Below are positions 32,826 to 41,090 of a stretch of DNA of 64,000 bases, in pieces. Position 1 is the first letter of the stretch, and each line of letters starts with the position of its first letter. Origin of the DNA: Pelagimonas sp. (GTDB taxonomy: Bacteria; Pseudomonadota; Alphaproteobacteria; Rhodobacterales; Rhodobacteraceae); NCBI GenBank assembly GCA_025210265.1, contig JAOASD010000004.1, positions 1 through 64,000 on the forward strand, given 5' to 3'. The position numbers and the translations under genes were made by a program. Below the pieces are notes generated by a model. It made no database searches, was not told the origin of the DNA, and worked only from the letters and a program-made list of their open reading frames with translations.

Positions 32826-34325
32826 ATGACAGGACGGATATTGGTGGTCGATGCGGTGCCGACAAACCGCATCATCCTGCGTGTCAAACTGGCTGCGGCC
32901 TTTTATGAGGTCGACCAGGCCGGGTCTGGCCATGCCGCGCTGAAGATGCTGCGCACGCAACGCCCGGATATGGTGATCGCCGCCGCCGACCTGCCTGACA
33001 TCTCCGGCTGTGATCTGGTGCAGCGCCTGCGCGAGGCGGCCGGGGATCCGCGCCTGCCGGTGGTCTTGCTGCATAGTGATGACGATCCTGCCGAGCGGTT
33101 GAGCTCCCTTGCAGCGGGGGCGGATGATGTGCTGACCCGTCCTCTGGATGAACTGGTGATGCTGGCCCGGCTGCGGTCGCTGTTGCGGGCCCGCGATGCC
33201 GAGGCCGAGCTGCAGCTGCGTGACGACACCCGCCGGGCGTTGGGGCTGGGTGAAATGGGACAGGATTTTGAAACGCCTGCGCTGGTGCGGCTGGTGCCGA
33301 CAGGGCGGATGCCGCTGGCCCGGCAGGTCCGCTCTGAGCTGGCGCAGCGCATGAATGATCGGATCGAATTGGTCGCTGCTGATGCGGCGCTGCGGGTCGA
33401 TGGCCAGGTGCCCGATGTGGTCGTGATCCTTGAGGGCGCTGACTCGCATGGCGAGGGGCTGGCCCTGTTGCCGCAACTGCGCTCAAACAAGGCGCTGCGC
33501 CATTCCTCGTTGATTTACGTCGCCCAGCCCCATCAGCGGCGCGAAGCCGCCAGCGCGCTGGATATGGGCGCGAATGACCTGCTGGGCAGCGGCCCGGATA
33601 CCGAAGAACTGGTGCTGCGTCTGCGCAAACAGATTGCGCGCAAGGGCATTTCCGACCGGCTGCGCGCCAATATGCGCGATGGGTTGCGGGCGGCGGTCAG
33701 TGACCCTCTGACCGGGCTCTATAACCGGCGTTACGCGCTGCCCCATCTGGGCCGACTGGCCGAGCGTGCGGGCAAGAACGGGCGGGATTACGCGCTGTTG
33801 CTGGCGGATCTGGACCATTTCAAATCGGTGAATGACACCTATGGTCACGCGGCGGGGGATGCGGTGCTGCAGGCCTTTGCTCGGCGGCTGACAGACAATC
33901 TGCGGGCTGCGGATCTGGTGGCACGCTTTGGCGGCGAGGAATTTCTGATCGCCATTCCAGACACGACCCGCGCACAGGCCAAGGCCACGGCCGAACGGTT
34001 GACGCAGATCATGGCGCAGCAGCCGATTGCGCTGCCGGATGGGCGGCATATCACGGTGACGCTCAGCATCGGAGTGGCGATTGGTCGTGCCGAAGAAGGC
34101 GAAGATCCCCGGATGCTGATCGAACGCGCGGATCAGGCGCTGTATGCGGCCAAGGATCGGGGGCGCGATACGGTTGTGATGGCGGACACGGTGCTGTCTT
34201 TGACCCGGCGCGCGGCGCGCAAGCCCCGCCCGGCGGCACCAAAACTGCGGCGCGACGCAGCCCGCGATCCGGCGCAGCTGTCGCTGCCCGGCATGACCCG
34301 AGAGGCCAAGGCGCGGCGCGGTTAA
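32826..34325 (+). CDS. pleD: PleD-like response regulator / diguanylate cyclase with degenerate receiver
   Basis: 499 residues: receiver 1 (about 4-120), receiver 2 (about 150-275), GGDEF (about 295-460), then a basic tail. The cyclase is intact: GGEEF, DHFKSVNDTYGHAAGD and the inhibitory RAAD site five residues before GGEEF. In receiver 1 the phosphate-accepting Asp53 of classic PleD is Ala (IAAADLPD), Asp10 is Ala (VVDAVPTN) and the conserved Lys105 is Arg (LTRPLD). It should make c-di-GMP from two GTP, but control by phosphorylation looks lost. The start is ATG 32826, 99 bp from divergent DUF3572. Confidence 0.88.
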   Translation: MTGRILVVDAVPTNRIILRVKLAAAFYEVDQAGSGHAALKMLRTQRPDMVIAAADLPDISGCDLVQRLREAAGDPRLPVVLLHSDDDPAERLSSLAAGADDVLTRPLDELVMLARLRSLLRARDAEAELQLRDDTRRALGLGEMGQDFETPALVRLVPTGRMPLARQVRSELAQRMNDRIELVAADAALRVDGQVPDVVVILEGADSHGEGLALLPQLRSNKALRHSSLIYVAQPHQRREAASALDMGANDLLGSGPDTEELVLRLRKQIARKGISDRLRANMRDGLRAAVSDPLTGLYNRRYALPHLGRLAERAGKNGRDYALLLADLDHFKSVNDTYGHAAGDAVLQAFARRLTDNLRAADLVARFGGEEFLIAIPDTTRAQAKATAERLTQIMAQQPIALPDGRHITVTLSIGVAIGRAEEGEDPRMLIERADQALYAAKDRGRDTVVMADTVLSLTRRAARKPRPAAPKLRRDAARDPAQLSLPGMTREAKARRG

Positions 34326-34393
34326 GCGGTTTGCCGGATGCGTTTTGATGGGCGCATCTGACTGGTGCTGTTTGTATCGAAAAGGGCGAGGGG

Positions 34394-34429
34394 CCTTGCC
34401 TCTGCGGAGGGGAAGCCGCAGGGGCAAGG
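34394..34429. terminator. long hairpin between convergent pleD and the ECF operon
   Basis: CCTTGCCTCTGCGG and CCGCAGGGGCAAGG form a 14-bp stem with one G-T pair and an 8-nt loop. No T-run on either side; it may stop transcription bidirectionally with rho. Confidence 0.5.
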
Positions 34430-34497
34430 ATGCGTCAGGCCAATGACCGATCAATGGCGCGTCAGTGCCGGTCTGGCCGGGGCTGTTGTCGATCCGG

Positions 34498-34989
34498 TCA
34501 GTCTTTGCGGATTTTGTCGCGGCGGCGCTGCAGTTCTTCCAGCTGGGCTTCCAGACGGTCGGCAAAGGCGGCCCGTTCTGCGGGGCTCATGCTGGCCAGA
34601 TAACGGGTCAGAACCGTCTGGCCGCGTTTGCGGCGGGTTTCGCTGCGGCTGGCCTGGGTGTCCAACAGGGTTTGCATGGCCGCACTGTCAAAATTGGGCG
34701 CGCGCAACAGGGCAATCGCGTCAGCATAGCCATAGGCGGGGCCCGGCCCGGATTGGTCTTTGCGCGGACGCTCCCGTCGGATTTCGCGCCACAGGTCGCG
34801 GCGCTGTTCGTCGGTAAAGGCACGGGTGTAGGGGGTGACGAAATCACGGCGGTCATGGCCGTGGCGGCGGTCATCGCCCAGCAGGTGCCCAGCCACCAGA
34901 CCCGCGACCAGCAGATTGCCAGCCAAGGACAGGAACAGCACGGCCCGCAGCCAAAGGGCCATGCGGGGGGATTTTGTGGTTTGTGCCAT
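34498..34989 (-). CDS. periplasmic heavy-metal-sensor/CpxP-like membrane-anchored protein
   Basis: 163 residues. One N-terminal membrane segment (ALWLRAVLFLSLAGNLLVAG) is followed by a His/Arg-rich stretch (GDDRRHGHDRRDF) and an alpha-hairpin rich in charged residues (FTDEQRRDLWREIRRERP, MSPAERAAFADRLEAQLEEL). This is the layout of CnrX/Spy-type sensors. It is the last gene of the sigma/anti-sigma operon, starting 1 bp after the anti-sigma gene with ribosome binding site GGAGGG. It may sense metal or envelope stress for the sigma factor. Confidence 0.75.
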   Translation of the reverse strand: MAQTTKSPRMALWLRAVLFLSLAGNLLVAGLVAGHLLGDDRRHGHDRRDFVTPYTRAFTDEQRRDLWREIRRERPRKDQSGPGPAYGYADAIALLRAPNFDSAAMQTLLDTQASRSETRRKRGQTVLTRYLASMSPAERAAFADRLEAQLEELQRRRDKIRKD

Positions 34990-34990
34990 G

Positions 34991-35359
34991 TCAGCCCTCC
35001 ATCATTGCGAGGTCATAGCCGCTGAGCGGGTCCAGCCCCAGCGTGCCCAGATCGCCGCCGCTGCCCAGCACCCCGTCCAGAGCCGCAGGCGGGGCAATCC
35101 CCAGCCAGACGCCCGCAGCACAGGCCGCAGCCAGTCCCGCGGCACCGGGCCAGCCGCCCAGGGTCTGCAGCAATTGCCGCCAGATCGGTTGACGCGCTGC
35201 GCTGCGGATGTCCTGCTGTGCGGACTGGATCTCCAGCGCCTGCGTTTCGATCCGGGTCAGGAAATCGCCGCCGGGCAGGGGAGGCGTGGCGCGTGCAGCC
35301 TCAAAGAACAGGTCCAGCCCGCCCGCCGCGTCAGATGTCTTGTCGTGATGATCAGTCAT
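34991..35359 (-). CDS. probable anti-sigma factor (membrane-anchored)
   Basis: 122 residues. The cytoplasmic N-terminal half (GGLDLFFEAARATPPLPGGDF) is followed by one membrane segment (GAAGLAAACAAGVWLGIAP, about 75-95) and a short outer tail ending GLDPLSGYDLAMMEG. The start overlaps the sigma gene end by 8 bases. No zinc-finger motif is present. Relatives are sometimes mislabelled dihydroorotate dehydrogenase; position and topology argue for an anti-sigma factor. Confidence 0.65.
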   Translation of the reverse strand: MTDHHDKTSDAAGGLDLFFEAARATPPLPGGDFLTRIETQALEIQSAQQDIRSAARQPIWRQLLQTLGGWPGAAGLAAACAAGVWLGIAPPAALDGVLGSGGDLGTLGLDPLSGYDLAMMEG

Positions 35360-35939
35360 CGCCTTGATACCCCAGTTCCGCGCGGCGCGCGCAGAGCGCG
35401 GCCTCCAGTGCCTTTTTGCCCCGCGCGGTCAGACTTTCAACTGCGCGGGGCCCGATGTCCATAATCTGAGCGATCTCCGGGTTGGACAGCCCTTCGATAT
35501 GGCGCAGCACCACCGCCTGCCGCTGGCGGTCAGGCAGTGTCATCAGCGCCGCCTGCAGCGCCGCATTGCGCGCCTGTTGTTGCAGCGCATGATCGGCACC
35601 GGGGGCGTCATCCTGTGGTTCGGGGATGGCGTCCAGCGCCGGCCCATCGCGGCGTTTGCGCAGCCGGTCGATGCACAGATTGGCCGTCACACGATACAGC
35701 CAGGTGCTGACCTTGGCCTCGCCTGCGCGCCAATCGGGGGCGATGCGCCAGAGTTTCAGCAGCGCCTCCTGCGCGACATCCTCGGCCTCGGCCCGGTCGC
35801 CGCCCAGCAGCCGCATGGCATGGGAAAAGGCGCGCGGTGCCAGCCGTGCGGTCAAGGCGCGCGCGGCCCCCGGATCCCCGGCGGCAAACGCGGCCAGCAG
35901 CTCTTCGTCGTGACACTCGCTCATGGCGTCAAACGGCAT
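35352..35939 (-). CDS. ECF-type RNA polymerase sigma factor
   Basis: 195 residues. Region 2 reads AAFAAGDPGAARALTARL, RLLGGDRAEAEDVAQEAL and TWLYRVTANLCIDRLRKRR. Region 4 is MTLPDRQRQAVVLRHIEGLS and GPRAVESLTARGKKAL, so it binds -10 and -35 elements. It is cotranscribed with its probable anti-sigma factor and a CpxP-like sensor, and is preceded 71 bp upstream by the EF-hand gene in the same direction. Start ATG 35939 has GGGA; ATG 35924 is possible. Confidence 0.92.
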   Translation of the reverse strand: MPFDAMSECHDEELLAAFAAGDPGAARALTARLAPRAFSHAMRLLGGDRAEAEDVAQEALLKLWRIAPDWRAGEAKVSTWLYRVTANLCIDRLRKRRDGPALDAIPEPQDDAPGADHALQQQARNAALQAALMTLPDRQRQAVVLRHIEGLSNPEIAQIMDIGPRAVESLTARGKKALEAALCARRAELGYQGDD

Positions 35940-36010
35940 CCTTGTCCCAACCCATCGCTACGCGCTGACCCCGCCGCGTGCAAGTCACAGCGGGGCCGCA
36001 GGTTTTCGGG

Positions 36011-36568
36011 TTACTGCAGCCACCAGGGGGTGCCGCCGCCCTTGCCATGCCCGTGCTTGTGGCCCTGTTTCTGACCGTGTTCATGGTCGTGGCCCTTGCC
36101 GTGGCGCTTGCCCATTTTATCCTTGAGCGCGGCCAGTTCGTCGCGCGACAGGGCACCGTCTGCGTCGCTGTCCAGCTTGGTCAGCATGCGTTCGGGACCG
36201 GGCGCGGCGGCCAGTTCCTCAAGGCTGAGCTTGCCATCGCTGTCGCTGTCCAGCTTTTCGACCATACGTGCGCTGCGCTTTTGGGCGCGGGTTTCGCGGG
36301 CCTGATCGCGCATTTTCAGAGCCATGGCGCTCATTTCTTCGGTGCTGAGCAGCCCGTCGCCATCGGCATCTGCCTCGGCAAAGCGTTTGGCCTTGGCGGC
36401 GGCGAATTCTTCGGTGGTGATTTTGCCATCCTCATCGGTGTCCAGCGCGGTGAACATGCTGTCCAGACGGCTGGGGTCCATCATCGGGCCGCCCTTGGCT
36501 GCGGCCATCGAAGCGGTGCCCATGACCAGAACCAAAGCGCCGGTGATCCAATATGCAGAGGTCTTCAT
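36011..36568 (-). CDS. exported EF-hand Ca2+-binding protein with His-rich tail
   Basis: 185 residues from ATG 36568 (AGGAGA upstream). Signal peptide: YWITGALVLVMGTASMAAA. Four EF-hand loops are complete: DTDEDGKITTEEF, DADGDGLLSTEEM, DSDSDGKLSLEEL and DSDADGALSRDEL. The tail (HGKGHDHEHGQKQGHKHGHG) has nine His, suitable for Ni, Zn or Cu. Periplasmic buffering or sensing of cations is likely. Adjacent to the ECF operon, and probably its target or signal input. Confidence 0.88.
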   Translation of the reverse strand: MKTSAYWITGALVLVMGTASMAAAKGGPMMDPSRLDSMFTALDTDEDGKITTEEFAAAKAKRFAEADADGDGLLSTEEMSAMALKMRDQARETRAQKRSARMVEKLDSDSDGKLSLEELAAAPGPERMLTKLDSDADGALSRDELAALKDKMGKRHGKGHDHEHGQKQGHKHGHGKGGGTPWWLQ

Positions 36569-36835
36569 CTGTCGGTCTCCTAAACCATCGTGTCTGCCTG
36601 TGATCCACCCTGTGTTCGGGTGTCTCTGCAGATACAAACGGCGCAGCGCGGCCGTTCCGTCGCCGGTTTTGGAAAAAAAAGCGCCGCGTCTGATCATAGG
36701 GTCGTGAACCGGGGCGATTGGGAGGGCGAAAATCCGCGACATCCCGACGCAAGGACAGATTGCGCAATTCAAATCACATCGGTTCAGGGCCAGTTTGCAG
36801 TCTTCAAGCGAACAGCAATCAGATCTGTGTGTGAC

Positions 36836-37255
36836 ATGAGCGAACAACAAGCGACCAACGGCGAACAGCGCGATACCAAAAGTGCCCTGTGGAAGGGCTG
36901 GTGCCGGAAATGCCCCAATTGCGGCAATGGCCCGCTGTTGCATGGCTATCTCACGGTGCGCGATCATTGCACGGTCTGCCGTCAGGAACTGCATCATCAT
37001 CGTGCGGATGATGGTCCGGCCTATCTGACGATTGTGATTGTCGGGCATATCATGGCGCCGCTGCTGATGGTGGTGTTTGAAACCTGGCGCCCGGATCCGC
37101 TGACGCTTTTCACCATCTTTGCGGTTGGCTGTGTGGGGCTGTCGCTCTATCTTTTGCCAAGGTTGAAGGGGATGGTTGTGGCCTATCAATGGGCCCACCG
37201 GATGCATGGTTTTGCCGCCCCGGCCAAAAAAGAGGCAGGGCGTCTGGCGTCCTGA
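36836..37255 (+). CDS. DUF983 family membrane protein
   Basis: 139 residues. An N-terminal zinc-ribbon-like part has CRKCPNCGNGPLL and CTVCRQELHHHRADDG, followed by two membrane helices (YLTIVIVGHIMAPLLMVVF and LFTIFAVGCVGLSLYLLP). DUF983 proteins of alphaproteobacteria have this form; function unknown, sometimes near cytochrome oxidase genes. It ends 7 bp before the Nudix gene, so the pair is probably cotranscribed. Confidence 0.9.
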   Translation: MSEQQATNGEQRDTKSALWKGWCRKCPNCGNGPLLHGYLTVRDHCTVCRQELHHHRADDGPAYLTIVIVGHIMAPLLMVVFETWRPDPLTLFTIFAVGCVGLSLYLLPRLKGMVVAYQWAHRMHGFAAPAKKEAGRLAS

Positions 37256-37262
37256 GGGGCGC

Positions 37263-38018
37263 ATGAACGAACAGGCGGCAGGATCTGATCAGGCGGGGGG
37301 CGCGCAGGCGAGCGCGCCAAAACCCCCGGTGGACAAGACTGCGATCCGCAATGCGGCCACGGTGATTGTCGTGCGTGACCGTGCCAGCCGCCCCAGCGTT
37401 CTGATGGGGCAGCGCGGGGCCAAAGCCGCCTTTATGCCCAATAAATTCGTTTTTCCCGGCGGTGCGCTGGATGCAAGCGATGCGGATGTGGCCCTGGCCC
37501 ATCCGCTGTCTGCATTATGCGCACAGCGGTTGGCCGATCAGGCGGATCAGGATCTGGGCAATGCGCTGGCTGCGGCAGCGATTCGGGAATTGTGGGAAGA
37601 AACCGGTCAGGTGCTTGGGCACCGGGCCGCGTGGGCGGGCGACATCCCGGAAAACTGGCAGGGTTTTGCGCAAACCGGCCACCGCCCCAGCGCCGAAGGG
37701 CTGCAATTTGTGTTTCGGGCGATCACGCCTCCGGGGCGACCCCGGCGGTTTGATGCGCGGTTTTTCCTGGTGGATGCGGATGCGCTGTGCAGCGATCCCG
37801 ATGATTTTTCCGGGGCCGAAGACGAGCTGTCCCATCTGCAGTGGATCCCCTTGGATGAGGTGCGCGGTTTCGACCTGCCCTTCATTACCGAAGTGGTGCT
37901 GGCAGAGGTCGGGGCCCGTCTGGGCGAAGCGGGGCCGCCGGCCTCGGTTCCGTTTTTCCGCAACAATGACGAGGCCAGCCTGTTTTTGCGGATTCACGGA
38001 AAACCCATGGTCGATTGA
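37263..38018 (+). CDS. Nudix hydrolase (NUDT19-like, split Nudix box)
   Basis: 251 residues. Core segments are AATVIVVRDRA, FVFPGGALDASDADV and AIRELWEETGQVL. The usual G-x5-E-x7-REUxEExGU box is split, with about 40 residues between the glycines and the REXXEE helix, as in NUDT7/NUDT19-type CoA or nucleoside diphosphate hydrolases. It cleaves a diphosphate bond in a nucleotide derivative, possibly CoA. ATG 37263 overlaps nothing and follows DUF983 closely. Confidence 0.88.
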   Translation: MNEQAAGSDQAGGAQASAPKPPVDKTAIRNAATVIVVRDRASRPSVLMGQRGAKAAFMPNKFVFPGGALDASDADVALAHPLSALCAQRLADQADQDLGNALAAAAIRELWEETGQVLGHRAAWAGDIPENWQGFAQTGHRPSAEGLQFVFRAITPPGRPRRFDARFFLVDADALCSDPDDFSGAEDELSHLQWIPLDEVRGFDLPFITEVVLAEVGARLGEAGPPASVPFFRNNDEASLFLRIHGKPMVD

Positions 38019-38129
38019 CGCTGAATTTCGGTTCAATTGTCTATGTTACATGGCTGTTAACGTCCCTGGGGTCACATTGGCTACATCGGTTACACCCGAA
38101 TTGTGCAGTTGACCCAAAATGGATGCGCC

Positions 38130-38732
38130 ATGCATGGTCTGATCTTTAGGACGTTACAGCTTTTTGTGCAGGATACTTATGGCCGGGACTCCTGGTGCGC
38201 GGTGGCAGACCACGCCCATCTGGATGACCCTGATTTTGAGGCCATGCTGGCCTATCCCGCCGATCTACTTGAGGAAATCACCCGCTCTGCAGAGGCGGTT
38301 TTGAACAAGCCACGCGATGCGTTTCTTGAGGATGTCGGCACCTATCTGGTGTCACATCCCGAACGTGAGGGCCTGCGCCGCCTGTTGCGCTTTGCCGGGG
38401 TGGATTTCATCGAATTTCTGCACTCTCTTGATGACATGCCGGGGCGGGCCAAACTGGCGATTTCGGATCTGGTCCTGCCCGAACTGGAACTGCGCGATCA
38501 GGGGCCGAATCAATTTTCGCTGATTGTGACCGGCGACATGCCGGCCTTTGGCCATGTGATGGTGGGGCTGTTGCGCGCGATGGCGGATGATTACGGCGCG
38601 CTGGCTCTGTTGGAATTTCAACGGATTTCAGACCAGCAGCAGCGGATCGAACTTGTGGTGGTCGAGGCCGCCTTTGCCGAAGGTCGTGAATTTGAACTTG
38701 GGGGGCCTGCAGCCATGGGGGGGGCGATGTGA
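38130..38732 (+). CDS. H-NOX (heme-NO-binding) domain protein without the proximal His
   Basis: 200 residues from ATG 38130, where the fold starts (MHGLIFRTLQLFVQDTYG). The family helix FLEDVGTYLVSH and GLRRLLRFAGVDFIEFLHSLD are clear. However, the iron ligand His that normally follows L-D-x-L is Pro (LDDMPGR, residue 104), and the Y-x-S-x-R haem-propionate motif is missing in QFSLIVTGDM. So haem and NO binding by the usual mode is unlikely. The stop overlaps the start of the cyclase gene (TGATG), the known H-NOX/diguanylate-cyclase pairing. It may now sense something else or act as a scaffold. Confidence 0.8.
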   Translation: MHGLIFRTLQLFVQDTYGRDSWCAVADHAHLDDPDFEAMLAYPADLLEEITRSAEAVLNKPRDAFLEDVGTYLVSHPEREGLRRLLRFAGVDFIEFLHSLDDMPGRAKLAISDLVLPELELRDQGPNQFSLIVTGDMPAFGHVMVGLLRAMADDYGALALLEFQRISDQQQRIELVVVEAAFAEGREFELGGPAAMGGAM

Positions 38733-39736
38733 TGAACCTGCCGCAATCCATTCTGATGACACTCTGTCCGATGCATGTGCTGCTGTCCCCAACCGGGCAT
38801 ATCATGCAAAGCGGTGCCACCCTGGAAAAACTGGGGCAGGGGCCGCTGCAAGGGCGCCGCTTCCTAGAAGTGTTTGAGGTGTATCGCCCCAGTGCGATCA
38901 AAACCATGGACCACCTTCTGAGCGCACGGGGATCCAGCCTGCGCCTGCGCTTGCGCGAGGGCAAGCGGACACAGCTGACCGGTGTCATGGCACCGGACGG
39001 GCAGGGCGGTGCCGTGATCAATCTCAGCTTTGGCATTTCGGTGGTGGAGGCCGTGCATGACTATGCGCTCACCAGCACAGATTTTGCCGCCACCGATCTG
39101 ACCGTTGAAATGCTGTACCTGGTAGAGGCGAAATCCGCCGCGATGGAGGCGTCACGCCACCTTAACACCCGGCTGGAAGGTGCGCGCGTCGAGGCCGAAG
39201 AACGCGCCTATACCGATGGGCTGACAGGGCTGCGCAATCGTCGGGCTCTGGATCAGATCCTGGATCGCGTGTGCCGCGCGGGGCAGCCCTTTGCCCTGAT
39301 GCATCTGGATCTCGATTATTTCAAAGAGGTGAACGACACCTATGGTCATGCGGCAGGCGATGCGGTGCTGACCAAGGTGGCCAGCGAAATGATGGCCGAG
39401 ACCCGCAACAATGACACCGCTGCGCGAGTCGGCGGCGATGAGTTTGTCTTTCTGCTGCCCAACAGGATTTCTCAGGACCGGCTTGGCGCCATTGCCGCAC
39501 GTCTGATCGAACGGATCGAAGAGCCCGTGATCCATGATGGAAACACCTGCAAGATCTCGACCAGCATCGGAATCAGCCTGCATGAGAGCGGTGAAATCAC
39601 CCCGGCAGAGATCATGGAACAGGCAGATACCGCGCTCTATGCTGCCAAGCGCGCGGGCCGCGCTCAATACCATTTCTATCAAGCGGGTGATGACAGCCCA
39701 GAGGCCGAAGGCCCCGCCGCATTGGTTGGGGAATAG
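38732..39736 (+). CDS. HNOBA-GGDEF diguanylate cyclase, partner of the H-NOX protein
   Basis: 334 residues from ATG 38732. Residues about 10-115 resemble the H-NOX-associated PAS-like domain (CPMHVLLSPTGHIMQSG, FEVYRPSAI). A coiled-coil linker follows (LVEAKSAAMEASRHLNTRLEG). The GGDEF domain has DGLTGLRNRRAL, LDYFKEVNDTYGHAAGDAV, VGGDEF and an RNND inhibitory site upstream of it. It should synthesise c-di-GMP. It is translationally coupled to the H-NOX gene, so that protein probably controls it. Confidence 0.88.
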   Translation: MNLPQSILMTLCPMHVLLSPTGHIMQSGATLEKLGQGPLQGRRFLEVFEVYRPSAIKTMDHLLSARGSSLRLRLREGKRTQLTGVMAPDGQGGAVINLSFGISVVEAVHDYALTSTDFAATDLTVEMLYLVEAKSAAMEASRHLNTRLEGARVEAEERAYTDGLTGLRNRRALDQILDRVCRAGQPFALMHLDLDYFKEVNDTYGHAAGDAVLTKVASEMMAETRNNDTAARVGGDEFVFLLPNRISQDRLGAIAARLIERIEEPVIHDGNTCKISTSIGISLHESGEITPAEIMEQADTALYAAKRAGRAQYHFYQAGDDSPEAEGPAALVGE

Positions 39737-39869
39737 GTCGTAAACCACTGAAATTCGGTAAGGTTTCCCCCGTTTCATAGGAAGGAGAAAAAAACTGCTG
39801 TCAGGTGCGAATTTTTTGCCGGAAGGGCTTGATCCCCCCGAAATCACGGCGTAAACACCGCACCACAGT

Positions 39870-39944
39870 TGGGGTGTAGCCAAGTGGTAAGGCAACGGTT
39901 TTTGGTACCGCGTACCGTAGGTTCGAATCCTACCACCCCAGCCA
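39870..39944 (+). tRNA. tRNA-Gln (anticodon UUG)
   Basis: TGGGGTG pairs with CACCCCA; D-loop CCAAGTGGTAAGG; anticodon stem ACGGT with loop TTTTGGT gives UUG; T-arm GTAGG-TTCGAAT-CCTAC; encoded discriminator G and CCA end. All arms pair. Confidence 0.96.
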
Positions 39945-40255
39945 CTTTTCAAAAAAACAACGAAAGTGTAGCAGATTTACAGGGCATATCTTCCGTGATG
40001 TGTCTTGGATAGCCGGCGTTTGTCCGCAGGGTGTTGCCCATTGCGTTGGGCATAAACGCGTTTGCTTGCTCTCCCACGAACCAAACGCTGCGTCGGCTTC
40101 TGCCTTGTGCAAACGCGGTTTTTTTGGGCGGATGTTTGAGGGAACGTAGCTGCCTACCTGTGGATGCCGGTTGTGGAATACGGCACAGGCCTCCCGATGA
40201 GCTGCGCTGCCAAGGGAGGGGAGTCTCGGCGGGGGCACCCGCCGAAATCTTTCGT
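39945..40255. other. 311-bp intergenic stretch after the tRNA
   Basis: No gene is supported. A perfect 8-bp hairpin TCGGCGGG-ggca-CCCGCCGA lies at 40226-40245, just past the stop of the convergent minus-strand gene, and may end its transcript. No duplicate of the tRNA 3' end is visible in the window, so there is no sign of an integrated element. Confidence 0.5.
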
Positions 40256-40666
40256 TTATTCGCTTCTCGTCAAGGTGAGTTCGAACACAACCAATCTGAC
40301 CTTGATGCCATCAGCAAAATTTTTGCTTTCATCCCAATCTATTTGCACTTCTGCTTTGCCAGTGATGAGGCAGGGGTTCTCGGACGGTTCCATGAAAGAG
40401 TTGATTTCGCATCCTTCCAACGATTTGCGCGCCGCGCGCCCTGCATCCAGCAGGATTGGAAAGCGACCGGATGCGTCGTAAAAATACAGACGATCACCAT
40501 ATTGCGTCCCTACGGCCCCCTCAATTTCAATCTCTTTGCCGTCTTGGGATTGATAAGCCGCGCGCGCCATTGTTTCAAAATCAGGCATGGTTTCGGCGAT
40601 TGCCGCAGGTGTTGTCGCAAAAATCGTCGCGCATCCGACACTGAGCGCGAGAAGGCTCTTACGCAT
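40256..40666 (-). CDS. secreted hypothetical protein
   Basis: 136 residues from ATG 40666 (AAAGGAGAG upstream). Signal peptide LLALSVGCATIFATTPAAIAE. The mature protein has a small beta fold (IEIEGAVGTQYGDRLYFYDA, FPILLDAG) and two Cys (GCEINSF and NPCLITGK) that could form a disulphide; it resembles OB-type periplasmic proteins but I cannot name a family. It overlaps the end of the upstream membrane-protein gene by 8 bases and is therefore cotranscribed. Confidence 0.7.
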   Translation of the reverse strand: MRKSLLALSVGCATIFATTPAAIAETMPDFETMARAAYQSQDGKEIEIEGAVGTQYGDRLYFYDASGRFPILLDAGRAARKSLEGCEINSFMEPSENPCLITGKAEVQIDWDESKNFADGIKVRLVVFELTLTRSE

Positions 40667-41006
40667 TTTGCTCTCCTTTCTTTTTTCTCTTTGCAAGGTA
40701 TCCGGTGAGGAATGCCATGACACCCATCACGCCTGCGATTGCGGCCCAAATGGCCAGGTCGGGGAAGTCTTGTGCCCCCGCTGACGCCAGCAAGGCGCTG
40801 AGCAGAAAGGTGACGCCTGCGGCGCGTGGCAGTGAGAAGGACAGGGCTGCGGCGACAAAGAAAATGAAACCGGAAATCAATCCGATGGCGCCTGCTGCGC
40901 CTGTTTCAGCATTGTCAGCCAGGCCGCTCAGGCCTGTAATGGTGCAGGATTGCATCATCACAATTAAGCTGAGCAATATGCCAACAATTCCAAGGGCTAT
41001 TTTCAT
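40659..41006 (-). CDS. small membrane protein
   Basis: 115 residues with four hydrophobic segments (IALGIVGILLSLIVMMQSC, AIGLISGFIFFVAAALSF, VTFLLSALLASAGA, AIWAAIAGVMGVMAFLTGYLA) and a basic end (KRKKKGEQ). No family recognised. It overlaps the secreted-protein gene by 8 bases. The 84 bp upstream separate it from the GMC oxidoreductase stop. Confidence 0.7.
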   Translation of the reverse strand: MKIALGIVGILLSLIVMMQSCTITGLSGLADNAETGAAGAIGLISGFIFFVAAALSFSLPRAAGVTFLLSALLASAGAQDFPDLAIWAAIAGVMGVMAFLTGYLAKRKKKGEQNA

Positions 41007-41090
41007 ATCAGTTTATCTCCAATGTTATTGTGGCATAGCAGGCGAAATACATGGCCCGCAATCTGTTTCATTCGATAAAATCTTTTCAAA

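Noticed and set aside
39870-40255. tRNA-Gln as integration site of a mobile element
   Set aside because: No integrase gene and no second copy of the tRNA 3' end in the window.
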